Shown here: in pieces, positions 52,943 through 61,659 of the stretch
Layout: the number at the start of each line of letters is the position of its first letter
Numbering within the stretch: the stretch's first letter is position 1
Assembly (NCBI GenBank): GCA_001516025.1
Contig: LOEU01000025.1
Span: 62,001 to 126,000 of the forward strand
DNA from: a bacterium BRH_c32
GTDB lineage: Bacteria > Bacteroidota > Ignavibacteria > Ignavibacteriales > Melioribacteraceae
DNA length: 64,000 nt
Direction of reading: 5' to 3'
Position numbers and translations under genes: made by a program
The notes under the pieces: generated by a model
Told to the model about the DNA's origin: nothing
Seen by the model: the letters and a program-made list of their open reading frames with translations, nothing else
The model's database searches: none

Positions 52943-53176
52943 ATGAAGGAATTTATTGAATTTATTGCTAAGCATCTTGTTGATAATCCGGATAGTGTTA
53001 CGGTAGAACAGACTGCCCCGGATGAAAAAACAATCGAGTTAACCTTAAAGGTTGGCGCGGATGATGTTGGTAAAGTAATTGGAAAACAAGGTAAGACTGC
53101 TCAAGCTATGAGAACTTTGTTAACTGCGATTGCTGCCAAAGATGGCAAAAGAGCTATACTAAAAATATTGGATTAA
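52943..53176 (+). CDS. khpA: KH-domain RNA-binding protein KhpA
   Basis: A 77-residue single KH domain with the RNA-binding loop GKVIGKQGKTAQAMRTLLTA (GxxG) and the end AKDGKRAILKI. KhpA (YlqC) usually pairs with KhpB/Jag in RNA binding and cell-size control; the partner is not in the window. It sits between rpsP and rimM, its common place. Its stop abuts the rimM GTG. Confidence 0.93.
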   Translation: MKEFIEFIAKHLVDNPDSVTVEQTAPDEKTIELTLKVGADDVGKVIGKQGKTAQAMRTLLTAIAAKDGKRAILKILD

Positions 53177-53692
53177 GTGCAAGAGCTTTTCCTTGTTGCG
53201 GAATTATCGTCCGCTTCGAAAAAGGATGGCTACTTACTGATCACTCCATATTCTGATTTTCGAGAGCGTTATTTTGATCTTGGTCTCGTATATATCGAAG
53301 TTTTTGGTGTGGTTAAAGGGTTCTATGTTGAAGATGTTTTTTCTTTAAATAATGATATCGCTCTTAAGTTTAAGAATTTTGATACTTTCGAGGATGTTCA
53401 ATTTTTGATTGGAAAAAAGGTCTTTATCACTTCCGATGAATTAGTAGAGCTGCCGGAAAATACTTTTTTTATACACGATTTAATTGGCTCTGTCATAATG
53501 TCGGGGACAAAAGAATTAGGTATATTGAAAGAGGTGATTCAATTACCCGCTAATGATATTTATATCGGAATTGATAAAACCGGTAAGGAATTTAAATTCC
53601 CGGCGGTCAAAGACTATGTGGAAAAAGTGAATATCCGAAAAAAAGTAGTTCTCCTTAAAGAGAGCTGTGCAGTTTTATACGATGAGAATTGA
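53177..53692 (+). CDS. rimM: Ribosome maturation factor RimM
   Basis: A 171-residue 16S processing factor that binds S19 in pre-30S particles. The C-terminal PRC-barrel domain is visible (FFIHDLIGSVIMSGTKELG, LKEVIQLPANDIYIGI, KEFKFPAVKDYVEKVNI). The N-terminal domain is divergent: the usual GxVxxxHGxxG start is replaced by LFLVAELSSASKKDGYLLIT. It begins at GTG right after khpA, and its end overlaps trmD by 11 bases. The position supports the call more than the sequence of the first half. Confidence 0.87.
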   Translation: MQELFLVAELSSASKKDGYLLITPYSDFRERYFDLGLVYIEVFGVVKGFYVEDVFSLNNDIALKFKNFDTFEDVQFLIGKKVFITSDELVELPENTFFIHDLIGSVIMSGTKELGILKEVIQLPANDIYIGIDKTGKEFKFPAVKDYVEKVNIRKKVVLLKESCAVLYDEN

Positions 53693-54362
53693 TATTATAT
53701 CTGCTGTGCCTGATTTGCTCATTTCTCCTTTGAATACGAGTATCTTAAAGCGTGCTCAAGATAAAAATAAGGTGCAAATATATGTTCATAATCTTAGAGA
53801 TTATGCGCATGATAAGCATAGACAGATAGATGATAAGCCATTTGGCGGCGGACCCGGAATGCTTCTCAAACCGGAACCGTTCTTTGAATGCATTGAAAAA
53901 TTGAAATCAGAGAGAAATTATAGTCATATTATTTTTACTTCTCCTAAAGGAAAAGTATTTAATCAAAAATGTGCTAACGATTTTTCTATCTGTGAAAATT
54001 TGATGATTATTGCAGGTCATTATAAAGGTATTGATGATCGAGTAAGAGAGATGTTTTGCAGTGATGAGATATCGATCGGAAATTTTGTTTTAAGCGGAGG
54101 TGAACTTCCTGCTTTAATTATTGTAGATGCTGTTGTGCGTTTAATACCGGGGGTATTAAATGATAGTGAAAGTGCTCTACTGGATTCTTTGATGGATGGT
54201 GAAGTAGTAGAACCTCCATTTTATACCAGACCTGCCGAGTACCGCGGTCTGAGGGTGCCCGATGTTCTTTTATCGGGACATGAAAAAAAGATAAAAGATT
54301 GGAAAGAAGAGCAATCGAAAGCTTTAACTGAAAATTGGAAAAAAATAAATAGTATGGAGTAG
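53682..54362 (+). CDS. trmD: tRNA (guanine-N1)-methyltransferase TrmD
   Basis: Knotted SAM-dependent enzyme making m1G37 in tRNA; 226 residues from the ATG. The start [13 protein letters not shown] is the typical family N-terminus; an upstream in-frame GTG adds only five residues. Motifs are [20 protein letters not shown] then [40 protein letters not shown] (the trefoil knot) and the C-terminal [20 protein letters not shown]. It overlaps rimM, so the two are translationally coupled. Confidence 0.97.
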   Translation: MRIDIISAVPDLLISPLNTSILKRAQDKNKVQIYVHNLRDYAHDKHRQIDDKPFGGGPGMLLKPEPFFECIEKLKSERNYSHIIFTSPKGKVFNQKCANDFSICENLMIIAGHYKGIDDRVREMFCSDEISIGNFVLSGGELPALIIVDAVVRLIPGVLNDSESALLDSLMDGEVVEPPFYTRPAEYRGLRVPDVLLSGHEKKIKDWKEEQSKALTENWKKINSME

Positions 54363-54367
54363 TAGAA

Positions 54368-54715
54368 ATGGATAATATTCACGCATTATTAAATGATCAG
54401 GTTAAAAATGAGTTCCCACCATTCAAACCGGGTGATCATGTTCGCATTGACGTTCGTGTAGTCGAAGGCGATAAAGAAAGAATTCAAGCTTATGAAGGCG
54501 ATGTAATTAGCATTCGTGGTAATGGGTTAAATAAAACTTTTACCGTAAGAAAAATGTCGAGTGGTGTTGGCGTTGAAAGAATATTTAATTACAATTCACC
54601 TAGAATAGCCAAAGTAGAGCTATTAAAACAAGGTAAAGTTAGACGTGCTAAACTATTCTACTTGAGAGAATTATCTGGTAAAGCAGCTCGTATCAAAAGT
54701 AAAAATGTTAGATAA
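54368..54715 (+). CDS. rplS: 50S ribosomal protein L19
   Basis: A 115-residue protein matching the family length. [20 protein letters not shown] then [40 protein letters not shown] and [20 protein letters not shown] are all characteristic. It sits at the 30S-50S interface. It ends the operon just before a terminator. Confidence 0.98.
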   Translation: MDNIHALLNDQVKNEFPPFKPGDHVRIDVRVVEGDKERIQAYEGDVISIRGNGLNKTFTVRKMSSGVGVERIFNYNSPRIAKVELLKQGKVRRAKLFYLRELSGKAARIKSKNVR

Positions 54716-54727
54716 AAAGGGTTTATT

Positions 54728-54750
54728 AGCCGCTTGAATGCGGCTTTTTT
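54728..54750 (+). terminator. Rho-independent terminator after rplS
   Basis: AGCCGC and GCGGCT form a six-pair GC stem with a six-base loop running into six T. It also covers the bases just before the ATG of the following gene, which must therefore have its own promoter or arise by read-through. Confidence 0.85.
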
Positions 54751-54755
54751 ATTTT

Positions 54756-55523
54756 ATGAATACTACTAATTTTTATATACCTAAAAATATCTATTCAGCT
54801 TTCCTCGCATTAACAACACCGGCACTCAGCACTTATAATTTTATTACCAAGAACGCCTCTCTTATTACCCGTGAACTTAATGGTGATAAAGATGCTATCG
54901 GTCTTATACCATCCTGTGAATTAATTAATAATAAAAATATTTTTGTCTCGAGCAAGATTGCAATCTCGTTCGATGGTCCACTTTCGAATTCTTATTTTTA
55001 TTTTAAACCGAACCAAAAGGAATTATCAAAAATCTTTCTTCGCGGTGATGTTACTTTGAATGAGGTTCTTCTTTCAAAGATTTTATTTACAGAGCTATAT
55101 TCCACTAATCCCGAATTTATTATTGATACGAAACAGAAACTCTCTGATGTCGATAATTATATTATTGCAGGTAATGAAAATCTTGATTCGAGAGTTTTTG
55201 GAAAGGGTATGAGTCTCTCTGATGAGATTGCTGAACTTATTGATTATCCTTATGTCAATTTCGTTGTTGCTTCCTATAATCAAGAGAAAATAGAAAAGCT
55301 GAATAAGGCAATGCTTAACTTAGATGAAATTGTCGAAGAGAATTTGGACAAAATATTGAAGAAAATTGATTTGTCAAATAACATCGAAACATTCGTCAGG
55401 GATAATATTGATAGTGTCTATTTTGAGTTGACAGAAAACGAAGTCGATGGATTAAAAGAATTAATTAAACAGCTTTATTATCATGGATTAATTGAAGATC
55501 TTTTTGAAATATCTTTTGTATAA
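54756..55523 (+). CDS. Divergent MqnA/MqnD-like protein (type 2 periplasmic-binding fold), function uncertain
   Basis: A 255-residue soluble protein. Features recalling menaquinone-pathway MqnA include LIPSCELINNKNIFVSSKIA followed by ISFDGPLSNS (compare the ALIPSIEY...ISSDGPVGS pattern), a central segment on seeking a target (LLSKILFTELY), and IDYPYVNFVVASYNQEKIEK resembling the GLPFVFA stretch. MqnA makes 3-[(1-carboxyvinyl)oxy]benzoate from chorismate. The similarity is partial and typical N-terminal lysine/serine motifs are missing, so it may be a non-enzymatic relative. I start it at the second ATG, because the first lies inside the rplS terminator stem. Confidence 0.5.
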   Translation: MNTTNFYIPKNIYSAFLALTTPALSTYNFITKNASLITRELNGDKDAIGLIPSCELINNKNIFVSSKIAISFDGPLSNSYFYFKPNQKELSKIFLRGDVTLNEVLLSKILFTELYSTNPEFIIDTKQKLSDVDNYIIAGNENLDSRVFGKGMSLSDEIAELIDYPYVNFVVASYNQEKIEKLNKAMLNLDEIVEENLDKILKKIDLSNNIETFVRDNIDSVYFELTENEVDGLKELIKQLYYHGLIEDLFEISFV

Positions 55524-55558
55524 AAAAAAGCAGTAAGGATATCCTTACTGCTTTTTTT
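55522..55558. terminator. Bidirectional terminator between convergent genes
   Basis: GCAGTAAGGAT and ATCCTTACTGC form a perfect inverted repeat with essentially no spacer, flanked by eight A on the left and seven T on the right, so it works for the plus-strand MqnA-like gene and the minus-strand serA group alike. Confidence 0.93.
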
Positions 55559-55574
55559 AGTTCGCTGAAATCGA

Positions 55575-56768
55575 TTAATGTAACTCAACATGTGAATATG
55601 TAATTACGTTTGGATTCCTTTTTATTGCCGTTAACATTTCAGGTGTTGCCGCTGTATGCAATTTAAGAGTGCAGCATGCAGCCAGTCCTCCATCGAATAT
55701 AATATTTTCAACTTCCTCAATATTGATATCCCCCTGTCTCAGCACATCTAAAATTGAAGCCAATACACCCGGCTTATCATAATGTTTTACAACTAATTGA
55801 TAGTGCGCATCGGTTATCTTTGCTCTATTAACCCAATGAGCAATTACTCCATTTTGAGTATAACCGAGTATAATGTTTATTGTTTCTTCAGCAACAGCGT
55901 TTTGAGCTTGTTCTGTTGATGCACCAATATGATGAGTAATATATACATTATCAAGGTCCTTCAGTTTGGAACTGACTTCACCGCTTTTTGATTCAGGTTC
56001 TCCTTTGAAAACATCCAAACCAACTTTAATATTCTTCTCTTTTACAGCTTTAATCAGAGCATCTTCATCAATAATATCAGCACGGGATGTATTTATAAGG
56101 ATAGCTCCATCCTTCATCATACCAAACATTTTGTCATTAAATAAATTTTTAGTTTGTGGTGTTGCAGGTAAATGTAATGAAACTATATCAGCTATCGGTA
56201 ATATCTGATCGAATTCTTCAAAATCTTTTACTCCATATCCTTCGATTCTTGAAATATCTTTCGCATAAATATTCATTCCAAATGCCTGAGCTCTTTTTGC
56301 TACTTCTCTACCAATATTACCATAGCCAACTATTGCAAGAGTTTTGCCAAATAAACCTTCTGATTTTGAATACTCACCCTTATTCCATTTACCATTCTTA
56401 AAATCGATAACGTTACTGGGTATCCTTCTATCGAGAGAAATCATTAATCCGATAGCAAGTTCTGCTACTGCAATAGAATTTTTGCCCGGGCAATTTGCAA
56501 CATAGATACCTTTCTTATTTGCTGCAGCTATTTTAATATTATTAACACCTGCGCCTGCTCTTACGATTAGGTTAAGATTCTGTGCATTTTCAATCGTAGC
56601 TTCGTTTACGTTAGTGGAACGGACGACTAAACAATCAACTTCTTTAGCAGCTTCAGGTAAGTCATTCTCACCTAGCTTTGGATTATAAATTACATCAATG
56701 CCTGCTTCCTCTAATTTTTTCACATAAAGGTCAGGAAACTTATCGGCAATTAATACTTTCATTTTCAT
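55575..56768 (-). CDS. serA: D-3-phosphoglycerate dehydrogenase with C-terminal ACT domain
   Basis: A 397-residue NAD-dependent enzyme, first step of serine synthesis. RAGAGVNNIKIAAANKKGI, ANCPGKNSIAVAELAIGLM, IVGYGNIGREVAKRAQAFGM (NAD site), INTSRADIIDEDALI and THHIGASTEQAQNAVAEE carry the catalytic Arg, Glu and His. The last about 75 residues are an ACT domain (VKHYDKPGVLASILDVLRQG) that normally senses serine. GGAG lies about seven bases before its ATG. It is the last gene of the minus-strand group and differs from the ACT-less paralogue at 32363-33286, so this one is the better serA candidate. Confidence 0.93.
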   Translation of the reverse strand: MKMKVLIADKFPDLYVKKLEEAGIDVIYNPKLGENDLPEAAKEVDCLVVRSTNVNEATIENAQNLNLIVRAGAGVNNIKIAAANKKGIYVANCPGKNSIAVAELAIGLMISLDRRIPSNVIDFKNGKWNKGEYSKSEGLFGKTLAIVGYGNIGREVAKRAQAFGMNIYAKDISRIEGYGVKDFEEFDQILPIADIVSLHLPATPQTKNLFNDKMFGMMKDGAILINTSRADIIDEDALIKAVKEKNIKVGLDVFKGEPESKSGEVSSKLKDLDNVYITHHIGASTEQAQNAVAEETINIILGYTQNGVIAHWVNRAKITDAHYQLVVKHYDKPGVLASILDVLRQGDINIEEVENIIFDGGLAACCTLKLHTAATPEMLTAIKRNPNVITYSHVELH

Positions 56769-56781
56769 ATCAGCTCCATTT

Positions 56782-58431
56782 TTAATGCAACATTGGTATT
56801 TTTATTTTGAATTTTTTAGCATTTTCAATTGCTTGTGAATATCCTGCATCGGCATGTCGAACAATTCCCATTCCGGGATCATAAGTTAATACTCGCTCTA
56901 GTCTTTCTTCGGCTTCTTTCGTTCCATCTGCGACTACAACCATACCAGCATGAATTGATTTACCAATCCCTACTCCGCCGCCATGATGGACTGAAACCCA
57001 GCTTGCTCCTCCAATTGCATTTAGGAGAGCATTAAGTATAGGCCAATCGGCAATTGCGTCGCTGCCGTCTAACATAGCTTCCGTTTCCCTATTTGGTGAG
57101 GCAACAGAACCGCAATCTAAATGATCACGCCCGATTACTATCGGTGCTTTTACCTTGCCATCAGCAACCAACTGATTAAATATCTTTCCCATTTTAGCTC
57201 TTTCGCCATAACCTAACCAACAAATGCGAGATGGAAGCCCTTGGAAATGAACTTTCTTTTGAGCCATCTCGATCCATCTTAAGAGTGGTTTATTTTCGGG
57301 GAAAGCTTCAATAATTGCTTTATCTGTTTCGTAAATATCATTTGGATCGCCTGAAAGTGCAGCCCAGCGAAATGGACCCTTTCCATCACAGAAAAGAGGA
57401 CGAATATATTCAGGTACAAATCCGGGAATATCAAAGGCATTCATTACTCCATTTTCTTTTGCCTCTCCTCTTATATTATTCCCATAATCGAATGCAATGG
57501 ACCCCAACTTTTTCATATCTAAAAGTGCATTCATGTGAACGACAACGGTGGTGCGCGCTTTAGCAATATATTCTTCAGGATTTTCTTTCCTAAGTAGGAG
57601 AGCATCTTCAAAACTCATTCCCATCGGGACATATCCGTTTAACATATCATGTGCAGATGTTTGATCGGTTAGTATATCAGGAATAATATTTTTATTTATC
57701 ATTTTAGGAAGTATATCGGCGGCATTACCAACTAAACCAACTGACAAAGCTTTACCTGAATTCTTAGCTTCTAAAACAAGTTTCATAGCTTCATCAAAAT
57801 CTTTTGTAATTATATCCAAGTAGCCTGTATCAATTCTTTTTTGAAGGCGTGATTCATCAACATCAATACCGAGGAAAGCAGCTCCGTTCATAGTAGCTGC
57901 TAATGGTTGAGCGCCGCCCATTCCTCCTATTCCTGCAGTTAATAAAAATTTACCGCTAAGAGATCCACCGAAATGCTTCCTTGCGCACTCAGCAAATGTT
58001 TCATAAGTACCTTGCAAGATTCCTTGAGTTCCGATATAAATCCAACTGCCTGCAGTCATCTGCCCATACATCGTTAATCCAAGTGATTCTAATCTTCTAA
58101 ATTCATCCCAATTTGCCCAATCAGGAACTAGCATTGAATTGGAAATAATTACTCGAGGCGCATTCTCATGCGTTTTGAAAATTGCGACCGGCTTTCCTGA
58201 TTGAACTAAGAGTGTTTCATTTGATTCTAAATTTCTTAAGGATTCCACAATTGCATTATACGCATCCCAATTTCTTGCTGCTTTTCCTTTGCCACCATAA
58301 ACAATTAATTCATCCGGATTTTCTGCTACTTCAGGGTCTAAATTGTTCATTAACATTCTTAGTGCTGCTTCTTGAATCCACCCTTTACAACTTAATTCCG
58401 TTCCATGTGGTGCTCTGATTTCTTTAGCCAT
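56782..58431 (-). CDS. hutU: Urocanate hydratase
   Basis: A 549-residue enzyme converting urocanate to imidazolonepropionate in histidine breakdown. [20 protein letters not shown] is the NAD-binding signature, and [20 protein letters not shown] and [20 protein letters not shown] are the family's other hallmark blocks. Length is normal for HutU. No hutH, hutI or hutG is in the window, so it is isolated from the rest of the pathway. It lies upstream of serA on the minus strand, 13 bases apart. Confidence 0.97.
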   Translation of the reverse strand: MAKEIRAPHGTELSCKGWIQEAALRMLMNNLDPEVAENPDELIVYGGKGKAARNWDAYNAIVESLRNLESNETLLVQSGKPVAIFKTHENAPRVIISNSMLVPDWANWDEFRRLESLGLTMYGQMTAGSWIYIGTQGILQGTYETFAECARKHFGGSLSGKFLLTAGIGGMGGAQPLAATMNGAAFLGIDVDESRLQKRIDTGYLDIITKDFDEAMKLVLEAKNSGKALSVGLVGNAADILPKMINKNIIPDILTDQTSAHDMLNGYVPMGMSFEDALLLRKENPEEYIAKARTTVVVHMNALLDMKKLGSIAFDYGNNIRGEAKENGVMNAFDIPGFVPEYIRPLFCDGKGPFRWAALSGDPNDIYETDKAIIEAFPENKPLLRWIEMAQKKVHFQGLPSRICWLGYGERAKMGKIFNQLVADGKVKAPIVIGRDHLDCGSVASPNRETEAMLDGSDAIADWPILNALLNAIGGASWVSVHHGGGVGIGKSIHAGMVVVADGTKEAEERLERVLTYDPGMGIVRHADAGYSQAIENAKKFKIKIPMLH

Positions 58432-58446
58432 TATAAAATTTCTCTA

Positions 58447-58788
58447 TTAGTCTTTGAAATGATTTTCCATTAGTGCCGTATATTGTGTAAGCATCGATTT
58501 ATACAACCACCTTTTCATAAACCAAGCTTTCTTAACCTGTCCTTGAATAAACTTAATATTTTCTTTTAATTGAAAAGTTAATTTTGTTTTTTCATCTTTA
58601 GTAAATTTAATAATATCACTACCGCTTGTATCAATTTTATCGATAATCGATTGAAATGATTTTACAAATTCATAGTATTTGTTATCATCGCTCATCTGCT
58701 TAATTGCCTGTTTGCAGAATGTTAGTAATATTTTTTTTTCGTTTTTATCAAATTCATAGTTGTAGTTTTTAAATAAGCTTTTTGACAT
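58447..58788 (-). CDS. Small helical protein of unknown function
   Basis: A 113-residue charged protein without signal peptide, TM helix or motif that I recognise. Predicted mostly alpha-helical by its pattern (KNEKKILLTFCKQAIKQMSD; KLTFQLKENIKFIQGQVKKA). It contains the basic-aromatic stretch AWFMKRWLYKSML near the C-terminus. It lies five bases from add and 15 from hutU, so it is almost certainly co-transcribed. The tight packing and a normal ATG make it a real gene; function unknown. Confidence 0.75.
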   Translation of the reverse strand: MSKSLFKNYNYEFDKNEKKILLTFCKQAIKQMSDDNKYYEFVKSFQSIIDKIDTSGSDIIKFTKDEKTKLTFQLKENIKFIQGQVKKAWFMKRWLYKSMLTQYTALMENHFKD

Positions 58789-58793
58789 ATTTC

Positions 58794-59885
58794 TTAAAAT
58801 TCCTTTAGTGACAAAAGTTGTTCTCGGATTTTCTGATATCCGGGTTTAATTACATTATAAATATAGTGAAGTCTTTCTTTATAAGGAATGAAAGAAGATT
58901 TCATAGCGTTGATATTTAACTTCTCAATATCGTCTAAGTTAATTCCAAATGTATTGCTTGCAGTTAAATACTCATTTGTAAGAGTTGTATTGCTCATTAA
59001 ACGATCATCAGTATTTAAGAATACTCTGAATTTCTCTTTATATAAAGAAATAAATGGATGATTTTCTAATTTATCAACGGCACCTGTATGGACGTTGCTT
59101 AAAAGATTAATCTCAAGTGGCAATCGGGTGTCAAGTATATATTGAGCAAGTTCACCGAGTGCAATAATTTTCCCATTCGAATCATAGACAATATCTTCTC
59201 TTAATCTTGTAGCATGCCCGATTCGGTGTGCTCCGCATAATTGAATTGCCTGCCAAATAGAATCTTTGCCGAATGCTTCGCCTGCATGGATTGTGATATT
59301 AAAATTCTCACGTTTTATGAATTGAAATGCCTCCAAGTGTTTTTTGGGAGGATAACCACCTTCTTCACCTGCTAAATCGAACCCCACAACTCCATTTTTT
59401 CGAAAATTAACTGCAATTTCTGCAATTTCGAGAGTATTTTTCATATTTCGCATACCGCAAAGAATTAGTCCATAACCAACTCCGAATCTTTCTTTCCCTT
59501 TTTGAAGTCCGGATAGAACTGCTTTTACAATATCTTCATAGTAAAGCCCCTTTGACTGATGAAATACAGGTGCAAAGCGTGTTTCTACATAACAAACACC
59601 GTCTAAATACATATCTTCCATCATTTCAAAAGCTGTGCGCTCGAGGGCTTCTTTAGTCTGCATCACTGCGATAGTATGTTCAAAGCCCTGTAAATATTCA
59701 ACTAAATTTCCCTTATTAGCACCACTAAAAAACCACTCAGCTAAATTTGCCGGGTCATTTGTGGGGAGTTTATTATATTTAATCTCCTTTGCTAATTCTA
59801 TAATTGTAGAGGTTCGTAAGCCACCATCAAGATGGTCGTGAAGCAATACTTTTGGTGCTTTTTGGATTATTTCTTCTTTTTTCAT
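58794..59885 (-). CDS. add: Adenosine deaminase
   Basis: Metal-dependent amidohydrolase of 363 residues converting adenosine to inosine in purine salvage. LLHDHLDGGLR has the zinc HxH pair. NITIHAGEAFGKDSIWQAI carries the metal His and catalytic Glu. IGHATRL, LPLEINLLSNVHTGA and VFLNTDDRLMSNTTLTNEY include the catalytic Asp pair. I start it at ATG; an upstream TTG lies just beyond a promoter box and would add six residues. It is the first gene of the minus-strand group add, unknown, hutU, serA. Confidence 0.93.
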   Translation of the reverse strand: MKKEEIIQKAPKVLLHDHLDGGLRTSTIIELAKEIKYNKLPTNDPANLAEWFFSGANKGNLVEYLQGFEHTIAVMQTKEALERTAFEMMEDMYLDGVCYVETRFAPVFHQSKGLYYEDIVKAVLSGLQKGKERFGVGYGLILCGMRNMKNTLEIAEIAVNFRKNGVVGFDLAGEEGGYPPKKHLEAFQFIKRENFNITIHAGEAFGKDSIWQAIQLCGAHRIGHATRLREDIVYDSNGKIIALGELAQYILDTRLPLEINLLSNVHTGAVDKLENHPFISLYKEKFRVFLNTDDRLMSNTTLTNEYLTASNTFGINLDDIEKLNINAMKSSFIPYKERLHYIYNVIKPGYQKIREQLLSLKEF

Positions 59886-59904
59886 AGTATACTTTTTTTT
59901 CAAA

Positions 59905-59935
59905 CAAAAATATCCTTTTTAATTCTGATATTCAA
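59905..59935 (-). promoter_or_regulatory. Putative promoter for the add-hutU-serA group
   Basis: Reading the minus strand, TTG is followed after 20 bases by TATTTTTG, an exact TAnnTTTG match with near-ideal spacing for a Bacteroidota primary-sigma promoter. The add ATG is 19 bases downstream. This is the best promoter match seen in the window. Confidence 0.6.
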
Positions 59936-60042
59936 TCAAAAGAGAATTAAAGATATTCAACTATAAAATGACCTTGATTAAAAGTAGTACAAATCGTTAA
60001 ATTGCGATATTAATATCAAATTATTATATCTAAGGAGTAGAA

Positions 60043-61203
60043 ATGAAACGCGTTTTAATTATTTTAAGCATAGTCTCGATGGGTTTGGGTTTTTCTGCCT
60101 TTCAATGTGCTTCTGCCGAATTAACCGGCGCTAAGTTATATATAAATCAAAAACAATATGACAAAGCAAAGGAATCATTATTAAAAGAAGTTGAAAAAAA
60201 TCCAATGAGTGATGAAGGTTATTATTTACTTGGGTTCTTATATGGTGAAGAAGGTAGTATTTTGAAAATGCTTGAGATGTACGATAAGTCACTTTCAATT
60301 AGCAAAAAATATGCTCAAGGAATTAGCGACTCTAAAAAATATTATTGGGCAACAGGTTTTAATAAAGGTGTAAGTTATTTTAATAGTGCAACAAAAGCAT
60401 CTACTCCTGATAGCCAGCTAGTATTCTTTGATAAGGCAGTTAGACTATTTGATGGTGCTATTGCAGCACAACCTGATTCAGCGGCCACTTATGTTAATTT
60501 AGCTTATGCTTATCTAAATATGCAAAAGCCGGATTCAGCAATTGCTCCATTAGAGACAAGCCTTAAAAAAGAAAAAACCCCTGATGTTTATACAATGCTC
60601 GGCGAGCTTTATATGAATAAGGGTAATAAATTAATGGTTGATTATAAAAAATCACAAAATGTTTCTGACAGCACTAATGCTACTATATGGTTTAATAAAT
60701 CAGTTACACTTCTTGAAGAAGGAAGAAAAAATTTCCCAGATGATTCAGAAATATTATTAAGATTATCAAATGCATATATTGCTGCCGATAAACTAGATGT
60801 AGCTATGGATGCTTTCAAAGCCGGTATTGAAAAAGATCCCGAAAATAAATATTATAGATATAATTATGGTGTGCTTTTATTAAATGCCAAAGATTTTGCC
60901 GGTGCTGAAACTCAATTTGCTAAAGCAGTTTCATTAGACCCTGAATATACTAATGCAATTTATAACCTTGCTGTTACTTATGTAAGATGGGGTACTCAGG
61001 TAAGAGAAGCTGCTGAAGCTGAAGGTAAGGAAGATGAATCATACAAAGAAAAATTTGAATTGGCTTTACCTCACATGGAAAAATATTTGGAAGCCAATCC
61101 TAAAGAACCCGCAGTTTGGGAACTATTAGGTAAAATTTATGCAAATCTAGGTAAAGCTGATAAATCAAGAGACGCATTCCAAAAAGCAGATCAATACAGA
61201 TAA
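60043..61203 (+). CDS. Secreted or lipid-anchored TPR-repeat protein
   Basis: A 386-residue exported protein with signal peptide MKRVLIILSIVSMGLGFSAF followed by QCASAEL; the cysteine could be lipidated, but the residues before it are not a classic lipobox. Several tetratricopeptide repeats follow: AKLYINQKQYDKAKESLLKE near 31, AATYVNLAYAYLNMQKPDSA near 150, ILLRLSNAYIAADKLDVAMD near 233, NYGVLLLNAKDFAGAETQFA near 278, and one near the end. It is a probable periplasmic scaffold; partner unknown. AAGGAG precedes the ATG. It is transcribed away from add. Confidence 0.85.
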   Translation: MKRVLIILSIVSMGLGFSAFQCASAELTGAKLYINQKQYDKAKESLLKEVEKNPMSDEGYYLLGFLYGEEGSILKMLEMYDKSLSISKKYAQGISDSKKYYWATGFNKGVSYFNSATKASTPDSQLVFFDKAVRLFDGAIAAQPDSAATYVNLAYAYLNMQKPDSAIAPLETSLKKEKTPDVYTMLGELYMNKGNKLMVDYKKSQNVSDSTNATIWFNKSVTLLEEGRKNFPDDSEILLRLSNAYIAADKLDVAMDAFKAGIEKDPENKYYRYNYGVLLLNAKDFAGAETQFAKAVSLDPEYTNAIYNLAVTYVRWGTQVREAAEAEGKEDESYKEKFELALPHMEKYLEANPKEPAVWELLGKIYANLGKADKSRDAFQKADQYR

Positions 61204-61223
61204 CAGTTTGAATTAAGAATTAT

Positions 61224-61256
61224 ACCCACAACTCTTTTAGGGTTGTGGGTTTTTTT
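61224..61256 (+). terminator. Rho-independent terminator after the TPR gene
   Basis: ACCCACAAC and GTTGTGGGT make a nine-pair stem (extendable by two or three pairs into the loop), followed by seven T. Confidence 0.92.
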
Positions 61257-61267
61257 ATGGAGATAAA

Positions 61268-61594
61268 ATGAGTCAGAATAAAGAACAACAGCATCAAATT
61301 AATATTGAATTAGGCGAAAAAGAAGCAGAGGGAATCTATTCTAATCTTGCTATAATTACACATTCACCGGCTGAATTTGTTATCGATTTTACCCGTGTTG
61401 TTCCCGGAGTTCAAAAAGCAAAAGTATTATCAAGAATTATTACTACTCCACAACATGCTAAAATGCTAATGAAAGCTTTAAAAGAAAATATCGATAAGTT
61501 TGAATCACGTTTCGGTGAGATAAAAATTGAAGGTCAATCCGGTCCTCAATTTGGCTTTATTAGCAATGATAAGGGTAACGAAAAAATTAACTAA
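61268..61594 (+). CDS. DUF3467-domain protein
   Basis: A 108-residue cytoplasmic protein. QINIELGEKEAEGIYSNLAI then THSPAEFVIDFTRVVPG and KVLSRIITTPQHAKMLMKAL match the DUF3467 family, which is widespread in Bacteroidota relatives and has no settled function. It lacks a signal peptide. It lies right after the TPR terminator and 65 bases before the secreted-protein gene. Confidence 0.9.
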   Translation: MSQNKEQQHQINIELGEKEAEGIYSNLAIITHSPAEFVIDFTRVVPGVQKAKVLSRIITTPQHAKMLMKALKENIDKFESRFGEIKIEGQSGPQFGFISNDKGNEKIN

Positions 61595-61659
61595 TAATTC
61601 TTTTCTTGCCCTTTTTGCTATTATTAGTTAGCTTGCTTATTAAACCCTTAGGAGCTATT

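Noticed and set aside
61606-61659. Longer N-terminus for the secreted protein before the FecR gene
   Set aside because: It would place a hydrophobic stretch ahead of a complete signal peptide; the internal ATG has the better ribosome site.
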